Assembly (NCBI RefSeq): GCF_009725165.1
Contig: NZ_WNZW01000021.1
Coordinates: forward strand, 1 to 51,330
Direction: 5' to 3'
DNA length: 51,330 nt
Source: Paenibacillus woosongensis
GTDB lineage: Bacteria; Bacillota; Bacilli; Paenibacillales; Paenibacillaceae
Shown here: piece by piece, positions 32,931-40,978 of the stretch
Numbering within the stretch: the first letter of the stretch is position 1
How the letters are laid out: each line of letters starts with the position of its first letter
Notes under the pieces: model-generated
What the model was told of the DNA's origin: nothing
Databases searched by the model: none
The model's input: the letters and a program-made list of their open reading frames with translations, nothing else
Made by a program: the position numbers and the translations under genes

Positions 32931-33263
32931 CTAAACCAGCTTCACTGATGTCAGCTCCTCTTCGCCGATCAATACGTTAATGCGATGTGCCTCCGGGTCA
33001 TAAATAACAACCGCGCTGCCCACAGTGATCACCGGCTCGGAGCCAAGTCCGAAGAACAAGTCCTCAGCCAGCGCCTCCAGCACCTCATGCTTCTCTTCCT
33101 TGGATAGCCCTTCCCATTCTGCAGGCTCCATCTCAAAAAAAACATAGCAATCCGGAATACGGCCAACTGCCTCCGTAAATTCCGCCAAAATATATTCATA
33201 TTCCCTTCCGTGCTTTACTCCCACGGGCGATTCGCTCCCTTCACGATCTCCTAAATAAGCCAT
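32931..33263 (-). CDS. Small acidic protein of unknown function
   Basis: A 110-residue acidic soluble protein with no signal or membrane segment. Visible parts: RIPDCYVFFEMEPAEWEGLSKEE, a helix EEKHEVLEALAEDLFFGLG, then strands PVITVGSAVVIYDPEAHRINVLIG. I do not recognise the family. The start ATG at 33263 lies only six bases after a perfect TATAAT on the minus strand (33270-33275) and has no ribosome site, so the mRNA could be leaderless; a GTG at codon 14 behind AAGGGAGCG is an alternative start. It is divergent from motA. Confidence 0.7.
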   Translation of the reverse strand: MAYLGDREGSESPVGVKHGREYEYILAEFTEAVGRIPDCYVFFEMEPAEWEGLSKEEKHEVLEALAEDLFFGLGSEPVITVGSAVVIYDPEAHRINVLIGEEELTSVKLV

Positions 33264-33290
33264 TGTCTTATTATAAACGAAATTACCACT

Positions 33291-33317
33291 TAAAAAAAAA
33301 AGGATTTCTGTCGATAA
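33291..33317 (+). promoter_or_regulatory. Sigma-D-type motility promoter of motAB
   Basis: Plus-strand TAAA (33291-33294), a 15-base spacer and GTCGATAA (33310-33317), close to the sigma-D pattern TAAA-N15-GCCGATAT. It lies about 100 bases upstream of motA. Bacillus motAB is also sigma-D dependent. Confidence 0.75.
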
Positions 33318-33417
33318 AAAAGATAACCGTTTATTTTATTGGATGGTTTCTGTCTTTTCGCAAGGATGCTTAAGGACGAAAGCACGGTTTCAATTTATCT
33401 CAAGGACGAGGTGTATA

Positions 33418-34221
33418 ATGGAAATTTCATCACTCATCGGTATTATTCTCGGTTTAGTCGCCGTAGTTCTGGGGATGTTCCTTAAAGGAGCTCCAATCGT
33501 CAACTTGGTTAACAACCCGGCGGCGTACGTCATTATCTTGGTAGGAACCGCAGCGAGCCTGTTCATAGGCTTCCCTTCCTCGGAATTGAAGAAGATTCCA
33601 AAGTTGTTCAAGAAATTATTCGTCAAGCAAAGAATGATCAGCAAGGCAGAGCTCATCTCGCTCTTTATGGAATGGGCTACCGTTACCCGCCGCGAGGGGC
33701 TCCTGGCGCTCGAATCCAAGGTCGAGGAAATTGACGACGATTTCCTGCGCAACGGTATGCGCATGATCATTGACGGCAATGACCAGGAGTTTGTCAGCGA
33801 TGTACTTGCTGAAGATATTGCAGCGACCGAAGAACGGCATCGGGCAGGTGCGCTCATCTTCTCCCAAGCCGGGATGTATGCTCCGACCCTCGGGGTATTA
33901 GGAGCTGTAATCGGGCTGATCGCTGCCCTTGCAGATATGTCCGATATGGACTCATTGGCCCATGCGATCGCAGCCGCCTTCGTAGCGACCCTGCTCGGTA
34001 TATTTACCGGTTATGTGCTATGGCACCCTATTGCGAATAAGCTGAAGCGCCTTTCGAAGCAAGAAATCGAAATCCGCCTGATGATGGTGGAAGGACTGCT
34101 GTCCATCCAATCTGGTGTCTCAACGATTGCCATCCAACAAAAGCTGGCTGTATTTCTGACTCCATCGGAGCGCGCCGGTCTATTAGACAAGGTAGGTGAT
34201 TCCGGTGAGCAAAAAGACTAG
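33418..34221 (+). CDS. motA: Flagellar motor stator protein MotA
   Basis: MotA and MotB form the proton channel that drives flagellar rotation. The 267-residue protein has four membrane segments (about 4-22, 33-52, 146-168 and 178-200), a large cytoplasmic loop with the charged torque helix (WATVTRREGLLALESKVEEIDDDFLRNG) and the conserved Pro in MYAPTLGVLGAVIGLIAAL. Start ATG 33418 (MEISSLIG) with GGACGAGGTG upstream. It overlaps motB by 17 bases, so translation is coupled. A sigma-D promoter precedes it. No other flagellar genes are near. Confidence 0.96.
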   Translation: MEISSLIGIILGLVAVVLGMFLKGAPIVNLVNNPAAYVIILVGTAASLFIGFPSSELKKIPKLFKKLFVKQRMISKAELISLFMEWATVTRREGLLALESKVEEIDDDFLRNGMRMIIDGNDQEFVSDVLAEDIAATEERHRAGALIFSQAGMYAPTLGVLGAVIGLIAALADMSDMDSLAHAIAAAFVATLLGIFTGYVLWHPIANKLKRLSKQEIEIRLMMVEGLLSIQSGVSTIAIQQKLAVFLTPSERAGLLDKVGDSGEQKD

Positions 34222-34993
34222 GCATGAGCCTCACGAGGAACATGCTGACGAATCCTGGCTAATTCCTTATGCTGACCTAATGACGCTCCTGCTGGCCCTA
34301 TTTATTGTCCTCTATGGCATGAGCTCTACGGATGCCAAGAAATTCGAGGAAATGAGCCAAGCGTTCAGCAGCGTCCTTACCGGCGGAATTGGCGTGCTTG
34401 ATCAGAATGCCTTCGAAAGCAACACCAAGACGAACCCGATAGCTAAAGACTCATCCGAAGGCTTGATGAAGAAAAATGAGCTTATGCGCAAAGAGCAAGC
34501 GAACCTGGAAGCGCTCAAGAAGCGTCTGGACAATTACATTAAAGAAAACGGGCTCACAACACAGCTCGATACACAGCTCAATCATTCACGCCTTATGATT
34601 ACGATTAGCGACAACGCCTTGTTCGCGTCCGGCGATGCTGAAGTGAAGCCGGAAGCCCGGAAACTCGCCAAAGCCATCTCCACGATGCTGGAGCAGTTCC
34701 CGGACTACGAGGTCGTTGTATCTGGACATACAGACAACATACCGATTTCGACGAGCGAGTTCCCGTCGAACTGGGACTTGAGTTCAGGCCGCGCCCTGAA
34801 CTTCATGAAAATTCTGCTGCTTAATGACAAGCTCAATCCGAAGATGTTCAGCTCAACTGGTCAAGGGGAATACCACCCTGTCGCCTCGAACAAAACAAGC
34901 GAAGGACGTGCCAAGAACCGCCGAGTTGAAGTATCGATTATCCGGAAATACCAAGAAGAATCGAAAACAGGCATCCCGGCGATTAACAAATAA
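34205..34993 (+). CDS. motB: Flagellar motor stator protein MotB
   Basis: MotB anchors the stator to peptidoglycan and carries the proton-binding Asp. The 262-residue protein has the short cytoplasmic tail, one membrane segment with the key Asp (LIPYADLMTLLLALFIVLYGM), a plug/linker region (about 50-125) and a C-terminal OmpA-like peptidoglycan-binding domain (VVVSGHTDNIPI, SNWDLSSGRALNFM, GQGEYHPVASN, RAKNRRVEVSI). I choose GTG 34205 (SKKTRHEPHEEH), six bases after AGGTG; GTG 34196 is three codons upstream. The Asp followed by Leu-Met-Thr fits the proton-type stator. Confidence 0.95.
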   Translation: MSKKTRHEPHEEHADESWLIPYADLMTLLLALFIVLYGMSSTDAKKFEEMSQAFSSVLTGGIGVLDQNAFESNTKTNPIAKDSSEGLMKKNELMRKEQANLEALKKRLDNYIKENGLTTQLDTQLNHSRLMITISDNALFASGDAEVKPEARKLAKAISTMLEQFPDYEVVVSGHTDNIPISTSEFPSNWDLSSGRALNFMKILLLNDKLNPKMFSSTGQGEYHPVASNKTSEGRAKNRRVEVSIIRKYQEESKTGIPAINK

Positions 34994-35011
34994 CCGCTTG
35001 CCAAGCTGATG

Positions 35012-35043
35012 AACACTCAGGCCCCATTAGAGGCCTGAGTGTT
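35012..35043. terminator. Terminator between motB and rluF
   Basis: Perfect 12-base arms AACACTCAGGCC and GGCCTGAGTGTT with an eight-base loop, followed by TTG on the plus side. It serves two convergent genes. Confidence 0.85.
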
Positions 35044-35060
35044 TTGTTATGAACAGCTTC

Positions 35061-35777
35061 TTATTTCAAGTCATAGTTCAGCGCGGCCCCGAGCTCCTGC
35101 TTCTCTTGCGGTGTCAAATCACGCCATGTCCCGATCGGCTGGTTCCCCAAATGAATATTCATAATCCGAATACGCTGCAGCTTCCGCACTTCATAACCGA
35201 GCGCACTACACATCCGGCGGATTTGCCGGTTCTTCCCCTCAGTCAGAATAATGCGGAATACCCGTTCCGTCATTCGAGTGATTTCGCACGGCCTAGTCTT
35301 CGTGCCGAGAATCCGCACCCCTTCGCTCATTGCTTTCACGAAAGATGGGGTGATGGCTCTATCTACTGTAACGATATACTCCTTCTCATGCCGCCCCTCG
35401 GAGCGCAAGATTTTATTCACAATATCCCCATCACTGGTCAACAATATTAATCCTTCAGAGTCTTTATCTAGACGCCCGATGGGAAATATCCGCTCCTCAT
35501 GCCCTACGAAGTCCACAATATTCCCTTGGATATGCTGCTCCGTCGTACTCGTGATCCCGACCGGTTTATTAAGGGCAATATACACATGTTTCGATGACTT
35601 CAGCGTCAGCGGCTTCCCGTTAATCCTTACGTCGTCTCCTTTCTCGGCCTGGCTGCCGAGCTCAGCGGGCTTCCCGTTAATCGTAACTTGACCGGACTCT
35701 ACCAGCTTGTCTGCTTCCCGCCGGGAACAGTATCCCGTCTCACTAATGAACTTGTTGATTCTCACCTTCGTTGTCAC
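35061..35777 (-). CDS. rluF: RluF-like 23S rRNA pseudouridine synthase
   Basis: A 238-residue pseudouridine synthase of the RsuA/RluB/E/F group. It has an N-terminal S4 RNA-binding domain (RINKFISETGYCSRREADKLVESG), the catalytic motif with Asp (PIGRLDKDSEGLILLTSDG), and the typical LTEGKNRQIRRMCSALGYEV. The GYCSRREAD and IRIMNIHLG segments favour RluF, which modifies 23S rRNA near position 2604, but RluB/E are close relatives. Start GTG 35777; a second GTG at 35765 with GGGGTGA upstream is also possible and would drop four residues. Confidence 0.9.
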   Translation of the reverse strand: MTTKVRINKFISETGYCSRREADKLVESGQVTINGKPAELGSQAEKGDDVRINGKPLTLKSSKHVYIALNKPVGITSTTEQHIQGNIVDFVGHEERIFPIGRLDKDSEGLILLTSDGDIVNKILRSEGRHEKEYIVTVDRAITPSFVKAMSEGVRILGTKTRPCEITRMTERVFRIILTEGKNRQIRRMCSALGYEVRKLQRIRIMNIHLGNQPIGTWRDLTPQEKQELGAALNYDLK

Positions 35778-35835
35778 CCCGTATGCGATCTCTGATCTCT
35801 TGATAGAACTTCATGTCTCAATAGCCCTGAAAATA

Positions 35836-37716
35836 CTATGCATCCTGTGGGAGCTCTTCCTTGCCGTGCCTTCGCGGCAAAGTAATCGTGACGACAGTTC
35901 CTTTGCCGACCTCGCTCTCAATTTGAAAGCAGCCCTTATGGGATTCGATGATTCTCTGACTGATCATCAGGCCAAGCCCCGTTCCCTTCTCCTTATTCGT
36001 ATAGAAAGGCTCTCCAAGCTTCTGCATCCGTTCCTCAGGGATGCCCTCGCCTTCGTCTATTACTCGAATGACAGCGAGATCCGGCTCATCGGGATAGAGC
36101 ATTAACGTAATTTTTCCTCCGGACGGCATGGCTTCCATGGCATTTTTCAGAACATTGATGAATACCTGCTTTAATTGGTTCTCTTCACAGTGTACCAGAA
36201 TCGCTTCCGACGAGAAATGAACACTAAATTCAACGTTATGTAAGTGAGCCTCACTATCCAGCAAGGAAACGACGTCACCGAGAGTATAGCGCACATCCTT
36301 GGTTTGGTAGTTTACGGCCTGCGGCTTGGCTAAAATCAAAAACTCACTCACGATCAGATTGATTCGATCCAGCTCGGACAACATAATGTCCGTATGGAGC
36401 GGGTTGATCGTTTTGGAGTGCTGCTGCATCTGCAGGAATCCCCGAAGCGTTGTTAGCGGATTACGGATCTCATGAGCTACGCCAGCGGCTAATTGCCCTA
36501 CCGTGGTAAGCTTCTCTGACCTCCGCAGCAGTTCTTCCATCCGGTTATGCTCGGTCATGTCTCTGGAGATGCAAATATAAGCCGATATCCTTCCGAATTT
36601 GTCGAAGATTGGAGACTCGCTGATACTGACCTCCACGAGACTCCCATCTCTGCGTTTGCGTACGGTTTCGGACAGAATAACGGATCTGCCCTGTTCCAGC
36701 TCCCGCTGCCACTCTTTCCTATCCTGCTCTAAAAATGGCGGAATATAATCCAGCTTCCGATCTACGATCTCCTCGCTCTTCCAGCCGTATAAACATTCAA
36801 AAGCCGGGTTCACCCGCAGGATTCTTCCCTCCAGATCAATCAAGTGTATCGCATCAGCAGTCTGGCTAATTATGGACTCCAGGTATTCATTCATAGAGCG
36901 GATTTCTTCATTTTTCTGCTCCAGCTCTGCTGTGTAATGGCCAAGACTAACCGCCATAGTATTGATTTTCTGACCAAGCAATCCAAGCTCATCCCGGCGA
37001 TTTACCCGCATCCTCGTTTCAAATTTCCCCGATGAGAGCTGGTTGACCTTAATCAGAATATCCTGAATCGGCCGAATAATTTCACCCGCCAGAATATAAC
37101 TTGCAAATATGACGATTTGCAACAGCACTAGGGAGATCGTAACCTGGCTGAACATCTGCTTGGAAATAACCGATGAGATAGGCTCATAGCTGGACACGAT
37201 CCGGATCACGTACGGCCCTTTATTTACAGGTGAAATGGGGACAAAACTCTCCAGCACTCTTTCCCCGTTGATCGTGGTGTCATGAAGTAGGCTCTCCCCC
37301 TTACGGATGACCTCCCTGATCGCCGTTTGATCCATCCTGTCATTTACATAGCTATAAGTCCCAAATAACAGCTTGTCGCCGCCTCGGAAGGTCTCGGGAT
37401 CCATGCCTGTTATCTCAAGCAGGTGCTCGTTAGAACGTAAAGTCTCCTGAGTAATTCGTTCTGGACTAGTCATTTGAAGCATGCCTTCCGCCATGACGCG
37501 ACTGATATTCCCCTGATTGTGCCTTTTGATGTACTCATTGACGGAGCGACTCTGTTCGACAGCCAGGGCGATCTGACGGGCGGTGACCATCATGTTGGCC
37601 TCGCTCAAATTCCTTAAGTTATCCCGGGTTGAGAAGTAACTTAAAGCAATATTTAAAGAAAGCAGAATTAATGCGAAAAACGACATGATCAGAGACAGCT
37701 TTGTTTTTATTGACAA
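35836..37716 (-). CDS. Orphan sensor histidine kinase, sporulation-kinase type
   Basis: About 626 residues: membrane segment (near 8-28), extracellular sensor of about 150 residues, second membrane segment (near 186-208), HAMP (EIIRPIQDILIKVNQLSSGKF), coiled linker, PAS domain (SIISQTADAIHLIDLEGRILRVNP ... RKRRDGSLVEV), HisKA with phospho-acceptor H415 (GVAHEIRNPLTTLRGF) and HATPase (NVLKNAMEAM, DEGEGIPEE, GTGLGLMI). The HEIRNPLTTLRGFLQ box is typical of KinA/B/C/E kinases that feed Spo0F. No response regulator is beside it. I use TTG 37716, since GGTGGGGGG sits just upstream; a GTG at 37728 overlaps that site. Confidence 0.92.
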   Translation of the reverse strand: MSIKTKLSLIMSFFALILLSLNIALSYFSTRDNLRNLSEANMMVTARQIALAVEQSRSVNEYIKRHNQGNISRVMAEGMLQMTSPERITQETLRSNEHLLEITGMDPETFRGGDKLLFGTYSYVNDRMDQTAIREVIRKGESLLHDTTINGERVLESFVPISPVNKGPYVIRIVSSYEPISSVISKQMFSQVTISLVLLQIVIFASYILAGEIIRPIQDILIKVNQLSSGKFETRMRVNRRDELGLLGQKINTMAVSLGHYTAELEQKNEEIRSMNEYLESIISQTADAIHLIDLEGRILRVNPAFECLYGWKSEEIVDRKLDYIPPFLEQDRKEWQRELEQGRSVILSETVRKRRDGSLVEVSISESPIFDKFGRISAYICISRDMTEHNRMEELLRRSEKLTTVGQLAAGVAHEIRNPLTTLRGFLQMQQHSKTINPLHTDIMLSELDRINLIVSEFLILAKPQAVNYQTKDVRYTLGDVVSLLDSEAHLHNVEFSVHFSSEAILVHCEENQLKQVFINVLKNAMEAMPSGGKITLMLYPDEPDLAVIRVIDEGEGIPEERMQKLGEPFYTNKEKGTGLGLMISQRIIESHKGCFQIESEVGKGTVVTITLPRRHGKEELPQDA

Positions 37717-37773
37717 ACTTCCCCCCACCCTTTTGAACCGTTTGGTGATTTTTGGAATTAATCTATTTCTATC

Positions 37774-37801
37774 ATCATAACTGTAACGACATGTTTTGCA
37801 A
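37774..37801 (-). promoter_or_regulatory. Promoter of the histidine kinase gene
   Basis: Minus-strand -35 TTGCAA (37796-37801), 16-base spacer, -10 TATGAT (37774-37779). Confidence 0.65.
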
Positions 37802-37882
37802 AGACGTTGATATTCCCACTCTCTTTCCCTACAATAAGTAAAAATACCTATAAATCAGCCTAATTTGACTGAGTTCAAAAAG

Positions 37883-37976
37883 TTATGCACAAGTTATGAA
37901 CATATCAACAGATATAAAGTCCTTGTTGTGTATAATAGTGGGGATAAATCTGTGGTTATACACAGACTTACCCACA
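37883..37976. promoter_or_regulatory. Cluster of DnaA-box-like sites upstream of tadA
   Basis: In 94 bases there are: TTATGCACA (37883-37891, plus), TTATGAACA (37894-37902, plus, weaker), TTATACACA on the minus strand (37927-37935), TTATCCCCA on the minus strand (37939-37947), TTATACACA (37956-37964, plus) and TTACCCACA (37968-37976, plus). Three fit TTATNCACA exactly; the consensus is TTATCCACA. A perfect TATAAT (37931-37936) overlaps one box, so DnaA binding could control the tadA promoter. An AT-rich palindrome follows. It could be a regulatory, titration or origin-like site. Confidence 0.75.
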
Positions 37977-37985
37977 ACATGTTAA

Positions 37986-38005
37986 CAACGAATATTTGTT
38001 CGTTG
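37986..38005. repeat. Palindrome next to the DnaA-box cluster
   Basis: Perfect seven-base arms CAACGAA and TTCGTTG around TATTTG, about 45 bases before tadA. It may be a protein-binding site or a short hairpin in the tadA leader. Confidence 0.6.
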
Positions 38006-38050
38006 GACAGGTCTTTTTTCTCATTATTTTGAAGGAGTTGACCGTATCCC

Positions 38051-38542
38051 ATGGATTCATCCTATCCTGTTACCCCGCCTGCCTCTACTTATTCCGATGA
38101 ACATTGGATGCAGGAAGCGATTAAAGAGGCACGCAAGGCCGAAGCGATTGGGGAGGTCCCCATTGGCGCTGTGATCGTGCTTGGCGATGAAATTGTCGGA
38201 AGGGGACACAACCTGCGCGAAAGTATCCGTGATGGCACGGCACATGCCGAAATGATCGCCATACGGGAAGCGAGCCAGACCTTGGACGCTTGGCGCCTGC
38301 TGCATTGCCGGCTTTACGTGACATTAGAGCCCTGTCCGATGTGTTCGGGGGCCATCGTGCAATGCCGTATTCCCCGCGTCATCTACGGGGCTGCTGACCC
38401 CAAGGCGGGATGCGCAGGAACGCTTATGAATTTACTCCAGGAGCCCCGTTTTAATCATCGTACCGAAGTAACCCCGGGGATATTGCGGGAGGAATGCGCT
38501 TCTTTGCTTACGGAGTTTTTTCGGCGGTTGCGCAGGAAGTAA
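38051..38542 (+). CDS. tadA: tRNA-specific adenosine deaminase
   Basis: TadA converts adenosine to inosine at the wobble position of tRNA-Arg(ACG) and is essential. The 163-residue protein has the zinc site HAEMIAI (His and catalytic Glu) and LEPCPMCSGAIVQCRI (two Cys), with the GAADPKAGCAG and FNHRTEV segments of bacterial TadA. Start ATG 38051, 13 bases after GAAGGAG, which is rather far. In Bacillus tadA lies directly upstream of SRP RNA and dnaX on the same strand; here it is 34 kb away on the opposite strand, so the locus has been rearranged. Confidence 0.96.
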   Translation: MDSSYPVTPPASTYSDEHWMQEAIKEARKAEAIGEVPIGAVIVLGDEIVGRGHNLRESIRDGTAHAEMIAIREASQTLDAWRLLHCRLYVTLEPCPMCSGAIVQCRIPRVIYGAADPKAGCAGTLMNLLQEPRFNHRTEVTPGILREECASLLTEFFRRLRRK

Positions 38543-38560
38543 AACCATCCATAAAAAAGA

Positions 38561-38599
38561 AGGGCGCCTCAGGGTCTATGCAGACCTTGGAGACGCCCT
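38561..38599. terminator. Terminator after tadA
   Basis: Long hairpin with outer arms AGGGCGcCTC and GAGaCGCCCT and inner AGGGTCT/AGACCT pairing, followed by CTTTG. It lies between convergent genes. Confidence 0.8.
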
Positions 38600-38639
38600 C
38601 TTTGTTGTGCATGTTCGAACTGTTTTGCTTATTTGGCTC

Positions 38640-39707
38640 TTAGTAACCTAGAGCATTCATTTCTTGCAGGAATTCATCCATTGTCATGACATCCGTAGGG
38701 ATACCGATGCTGAATGTCGGCTTTTGGTTAATGCTCGTAAATTGGCTCTTCATTTGCAAGGCCAACTGGATTTTGTCCTTCGTATCCGGATCACTGAAAG
38801 CCATATCCATGTTCATCTCTTGGTAAGAAGGATAATTGTCTTTATCGATGGCCGTGTTCATATTGAACTGGTTAATTGTCAAATATCGCTGCATTTCGTC
38901 CAAAGTTGTCTGGAGTTCGTTTTGATCCATTTCTTCTAGACCCTTCTTCGCTTCCTCGATATCCTCCGGCGTTAACTGCATCATGGCGCGGTATTCATCC
39001 TTAGCGATAATATCCAGTACCTTCGGCAGCGCCTCTTGCAGCAAAATGCTGATTGCTTCCTTGGCCGTATCATTCGTTACATAGAATTGAACAACCTGCT
39101 TCGCCTTAAAGCCTTCCGGAAGCTCGATGTCTTTCGGGTCAATATCCTTGATAAATTTCTCATTCTCATACTCAGATAGAATTACATTCGCGATTTCCGC
39201 CACAAATTTTTGCGTTTTTTCGGTGTCGAGCAAATCCGGGTCAAACTCTTCCCCGCTGTACTCCGCCAATTCCTTCAGATCAAGCTCAAGGAATTTACCA
39301 ACGGCTTTCTCCGGCAGAGGAAGGAATGGAATGCTTGGTATTTTAACATAAATCTTGTCCTTGGTCGTTACGAATTGCAACGTAATTGTCGTTGAGAAAT
39401 CGCCTGTCAGCTTCACTTCCAGCGAAGCTTCCGACTGCATCGGCTCTTTCTGGTACACCTGAGTTAAGTTAATCTCAGCGTCCTTCAGCATAGAAAAAAC
39501 TACACCCATCTCGGGAGACGATTCCCCCTCGAGCTTAAGGTCGGTAATTTTGATCTGGCTCTCAGAGGCATAGGAGTCCATGTTGAGCGCAGTTACTGCC
39601 GCGCTTTTCAGCGCTTCCTTCGGCTCCTTCTTTGCGCCGCACCCGGTTAGAACCAGTGTCACAGACATAAGTAAAATAAGGACTGACATAAAAAACTTTC
39701 TTGACAT
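38640..39707 (-). CDS. Lipoprotein of unknown function (DUF6612-like)
   Basis: A 355-residue lipoprotein: signal with lipobox LTGC (Cys near residue 23; MSVTLVLTGCGAKKEPKEAL) and a long outside part. The pattern of paired strands carrying KITDLKLEGE..., LTQVYQKEPMQSEASLEVKL and DKIYVKIPSIPFLPLPEKA is like the DUF6612/LppX-like lipoproteins common in Bacillota, whose role is not known. The C-terminal half repeats the same kind of strands (INQFNMNTAIDKDNYPSYQEMNMDMAF). Start ATG 39707 with AAGGGGAGAG upstream; a TTG ten codons earlier uses none. It is attached to the outer face of the membrane. Confidence 0.85.
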   Translation of the reverse strand: MSRKFFMSVLILLMSVTLVLTGCGAKKEPKEALKSAAVTALNMDSYASESQIKITDLKLEGESSPEMGVVFSMLKDAEINLTQVYQKEPMQSEASLEVKLTGDFSTTITLQFVTTKDKIYVKIPSIPFLPLPEKAVGKFLELDLKELAEYSGEEFDPDLLDTEKTQKFVAEIANVILSEYENEKFIKDIDPKDIELPEGFKAKQVVQFYVTNDTAKEAISILLQEALPKVLDIIAKDEYRAMMQLTPEDIEEAKKGLEEMDQNELQTTLDEMQRYLTINQFNMNTAIDKDNYPSYQEMNMDMAFSDPDTKDKIQLALQMKSQFTSINQKPTFSIGIPTDVMTMDEFLQEMNALGY

Positions 39708-39813
39708 ACTAATTTCTCTCCCCTTCAAAGATGACAATACATAATATTTTTGCTAAACCACTTACTATATTAACCATAATTGCGAAGGATTGAAACATAA
39801 ATTATGAAAAATC

Positions 39814-40731
39814 TTAATGAATCGCCTTTTTCTTAAAACGTCCACCCTTCACATCATGGATATTTCCCACTGCCAGAAAAGCATTTTCGTCAAAATGGTT
39901 CACGATATCCTTAAGCTTGGCTTCCTCTAATCGGGTAATGACGCAAAATATTACCTTCTTTGGGTCGCCTGAAAAACCGCCTTCCCCGGATAGGTAGGTT
40001 ACTCCCCGTCCTAAACGACTCAAAATCGCCTCGCCAATCTCATCAATCTGGTCGCTAATGATCCACACTGATTTGGATTCGTTTAAACCATCCACAACGA
40101 TATCTATAGTCTTAAAAGCAATATAATACGCCAGAAGCGAGAATAGTGCCCTCTCCCAAGTAAATACGAAGCCTGCTGAGAGCAGAATGAAGAAGTTCAT
40201 GAACATGATAACTTCCCCCACCGAAAACGGCGTCTTGCGTGACACCAGGATCGCCACGATCTCCGTGCCATCGAGAGATCCTCCAAAGCGAATAACCAAG
40301 CCGGTCCCGAGTCCAAGCAAAATGCCGCCAAACACGAATGCCAGCAAAGTATCCTTCACAAAAGGCTCCACCGGATGCAATACCGCCGTACCTACCGACA
40401 TGACCGTAATTCCAAGCAAGGTGGAAATTGCGAAAGTTTTGCCAATCTGCTTGTATCCAATAATCAGAAAAGGCAGGTTGAACAGAAACAAGAACATGCC
40501 TAAAGGGACACCCGACAAGTAAAAAGACATAATGGAAATGCCCGTAATGCCACCGTCTGTAATTTTATTCGGAACCAGGAACAATTCCAGGGCCACCGAT
40601 ACAATCAATGCGCCGATCACAATAAAAAAGGCTCTGAGCATAATGCTGCCAATTGAACGCTGCTTATGATTACGAATAGATTGAGGTGAAATGGAGACCT
40701 GAGGAATAGAACCTGCATTGTCAAATTCCAA
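39814..40731 (-). CDS. YitT family membrane protein
   Basis: A 305-residue membrane protein of the YitT family (DUF161 plus C-terminal DUF2179). About five membrane helices lie between residues 30 and 190 (ALIVSVALELFLVPNKITDGGITGIS, PLGMFLFLFNLPFLIIGY, LAFVFGGILLGLGTGLVIRFGGSLDGTEI). The conserved NKITDGGITGIS and GGSLDGTEIVA motifs mark the family. The soluble C-terminal domain has VTYLSGEGGFSGDPKKVIFCVITRLE and AFLAVGNIHDVKGGRF. Function unknown. Start TTG 40731, eleven bases after AAAGGAT; the N-terminal 25 residues are polar and could vary. Confidence 0.92.
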   Translation of the reverse strand: MEFDNAGSIPQVSISPQSIRNHKQRSIGSIMLRAFFIVIGALIVSVALELFLVPNKITDGGITGISIMSFYLSGVPLGMFLFLFNLPFLIIGYKQIGKTFAISTLLGITVMSVGTAVLHPVEPFVKDTLLAFVFGGILLGLGTGLVIRFGGSLDGTEIVAILVSRKTPFSVGEVIMFMNFFILLSAGFVFTWERALFSLLAYYIAFKTIDIVVDGLNESKSVWIISDQIDEIGEAILSRLGRGVTYLSGEGGFSGDPKKVIFCVITRLEEAKLKDIVNHFDENAFLAVGNIHDVKGGRFKKKAIH

Positions 40732-40831
40732 TACGCATCACTATCCTTTCACTTTGGCTACGAAAAGCTTCTCTTCTATTATGACATTATTTGAACCACA
40801 TGTCCTGTAATTATTGCAAATTAGAAATAAA

Positions 40832-40854
40832 CCCCTCAGCCTGAGGCTGAAGGG
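40832..40854 (-). terminator. Terminator after sspP
   Basis: Minus-strand arms CCCTTCAGCC and GGCTGAGGGG, three-base loop, then TTTATTTC. It lies 125 bases past the sspP stop. Confidence 0.78.
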
Positions 40855-40978
40855 TCGAGATGCGATGATCATGGTCTTTCCGGTTGGATTCAGTTTCAGA
40901 CCAGATTCAGAATTCAATTTTGCTCTGCTTCGTCCTGGTATCACAGTGTTTCGCAACAGGGAGTTAACTTCATATTGC

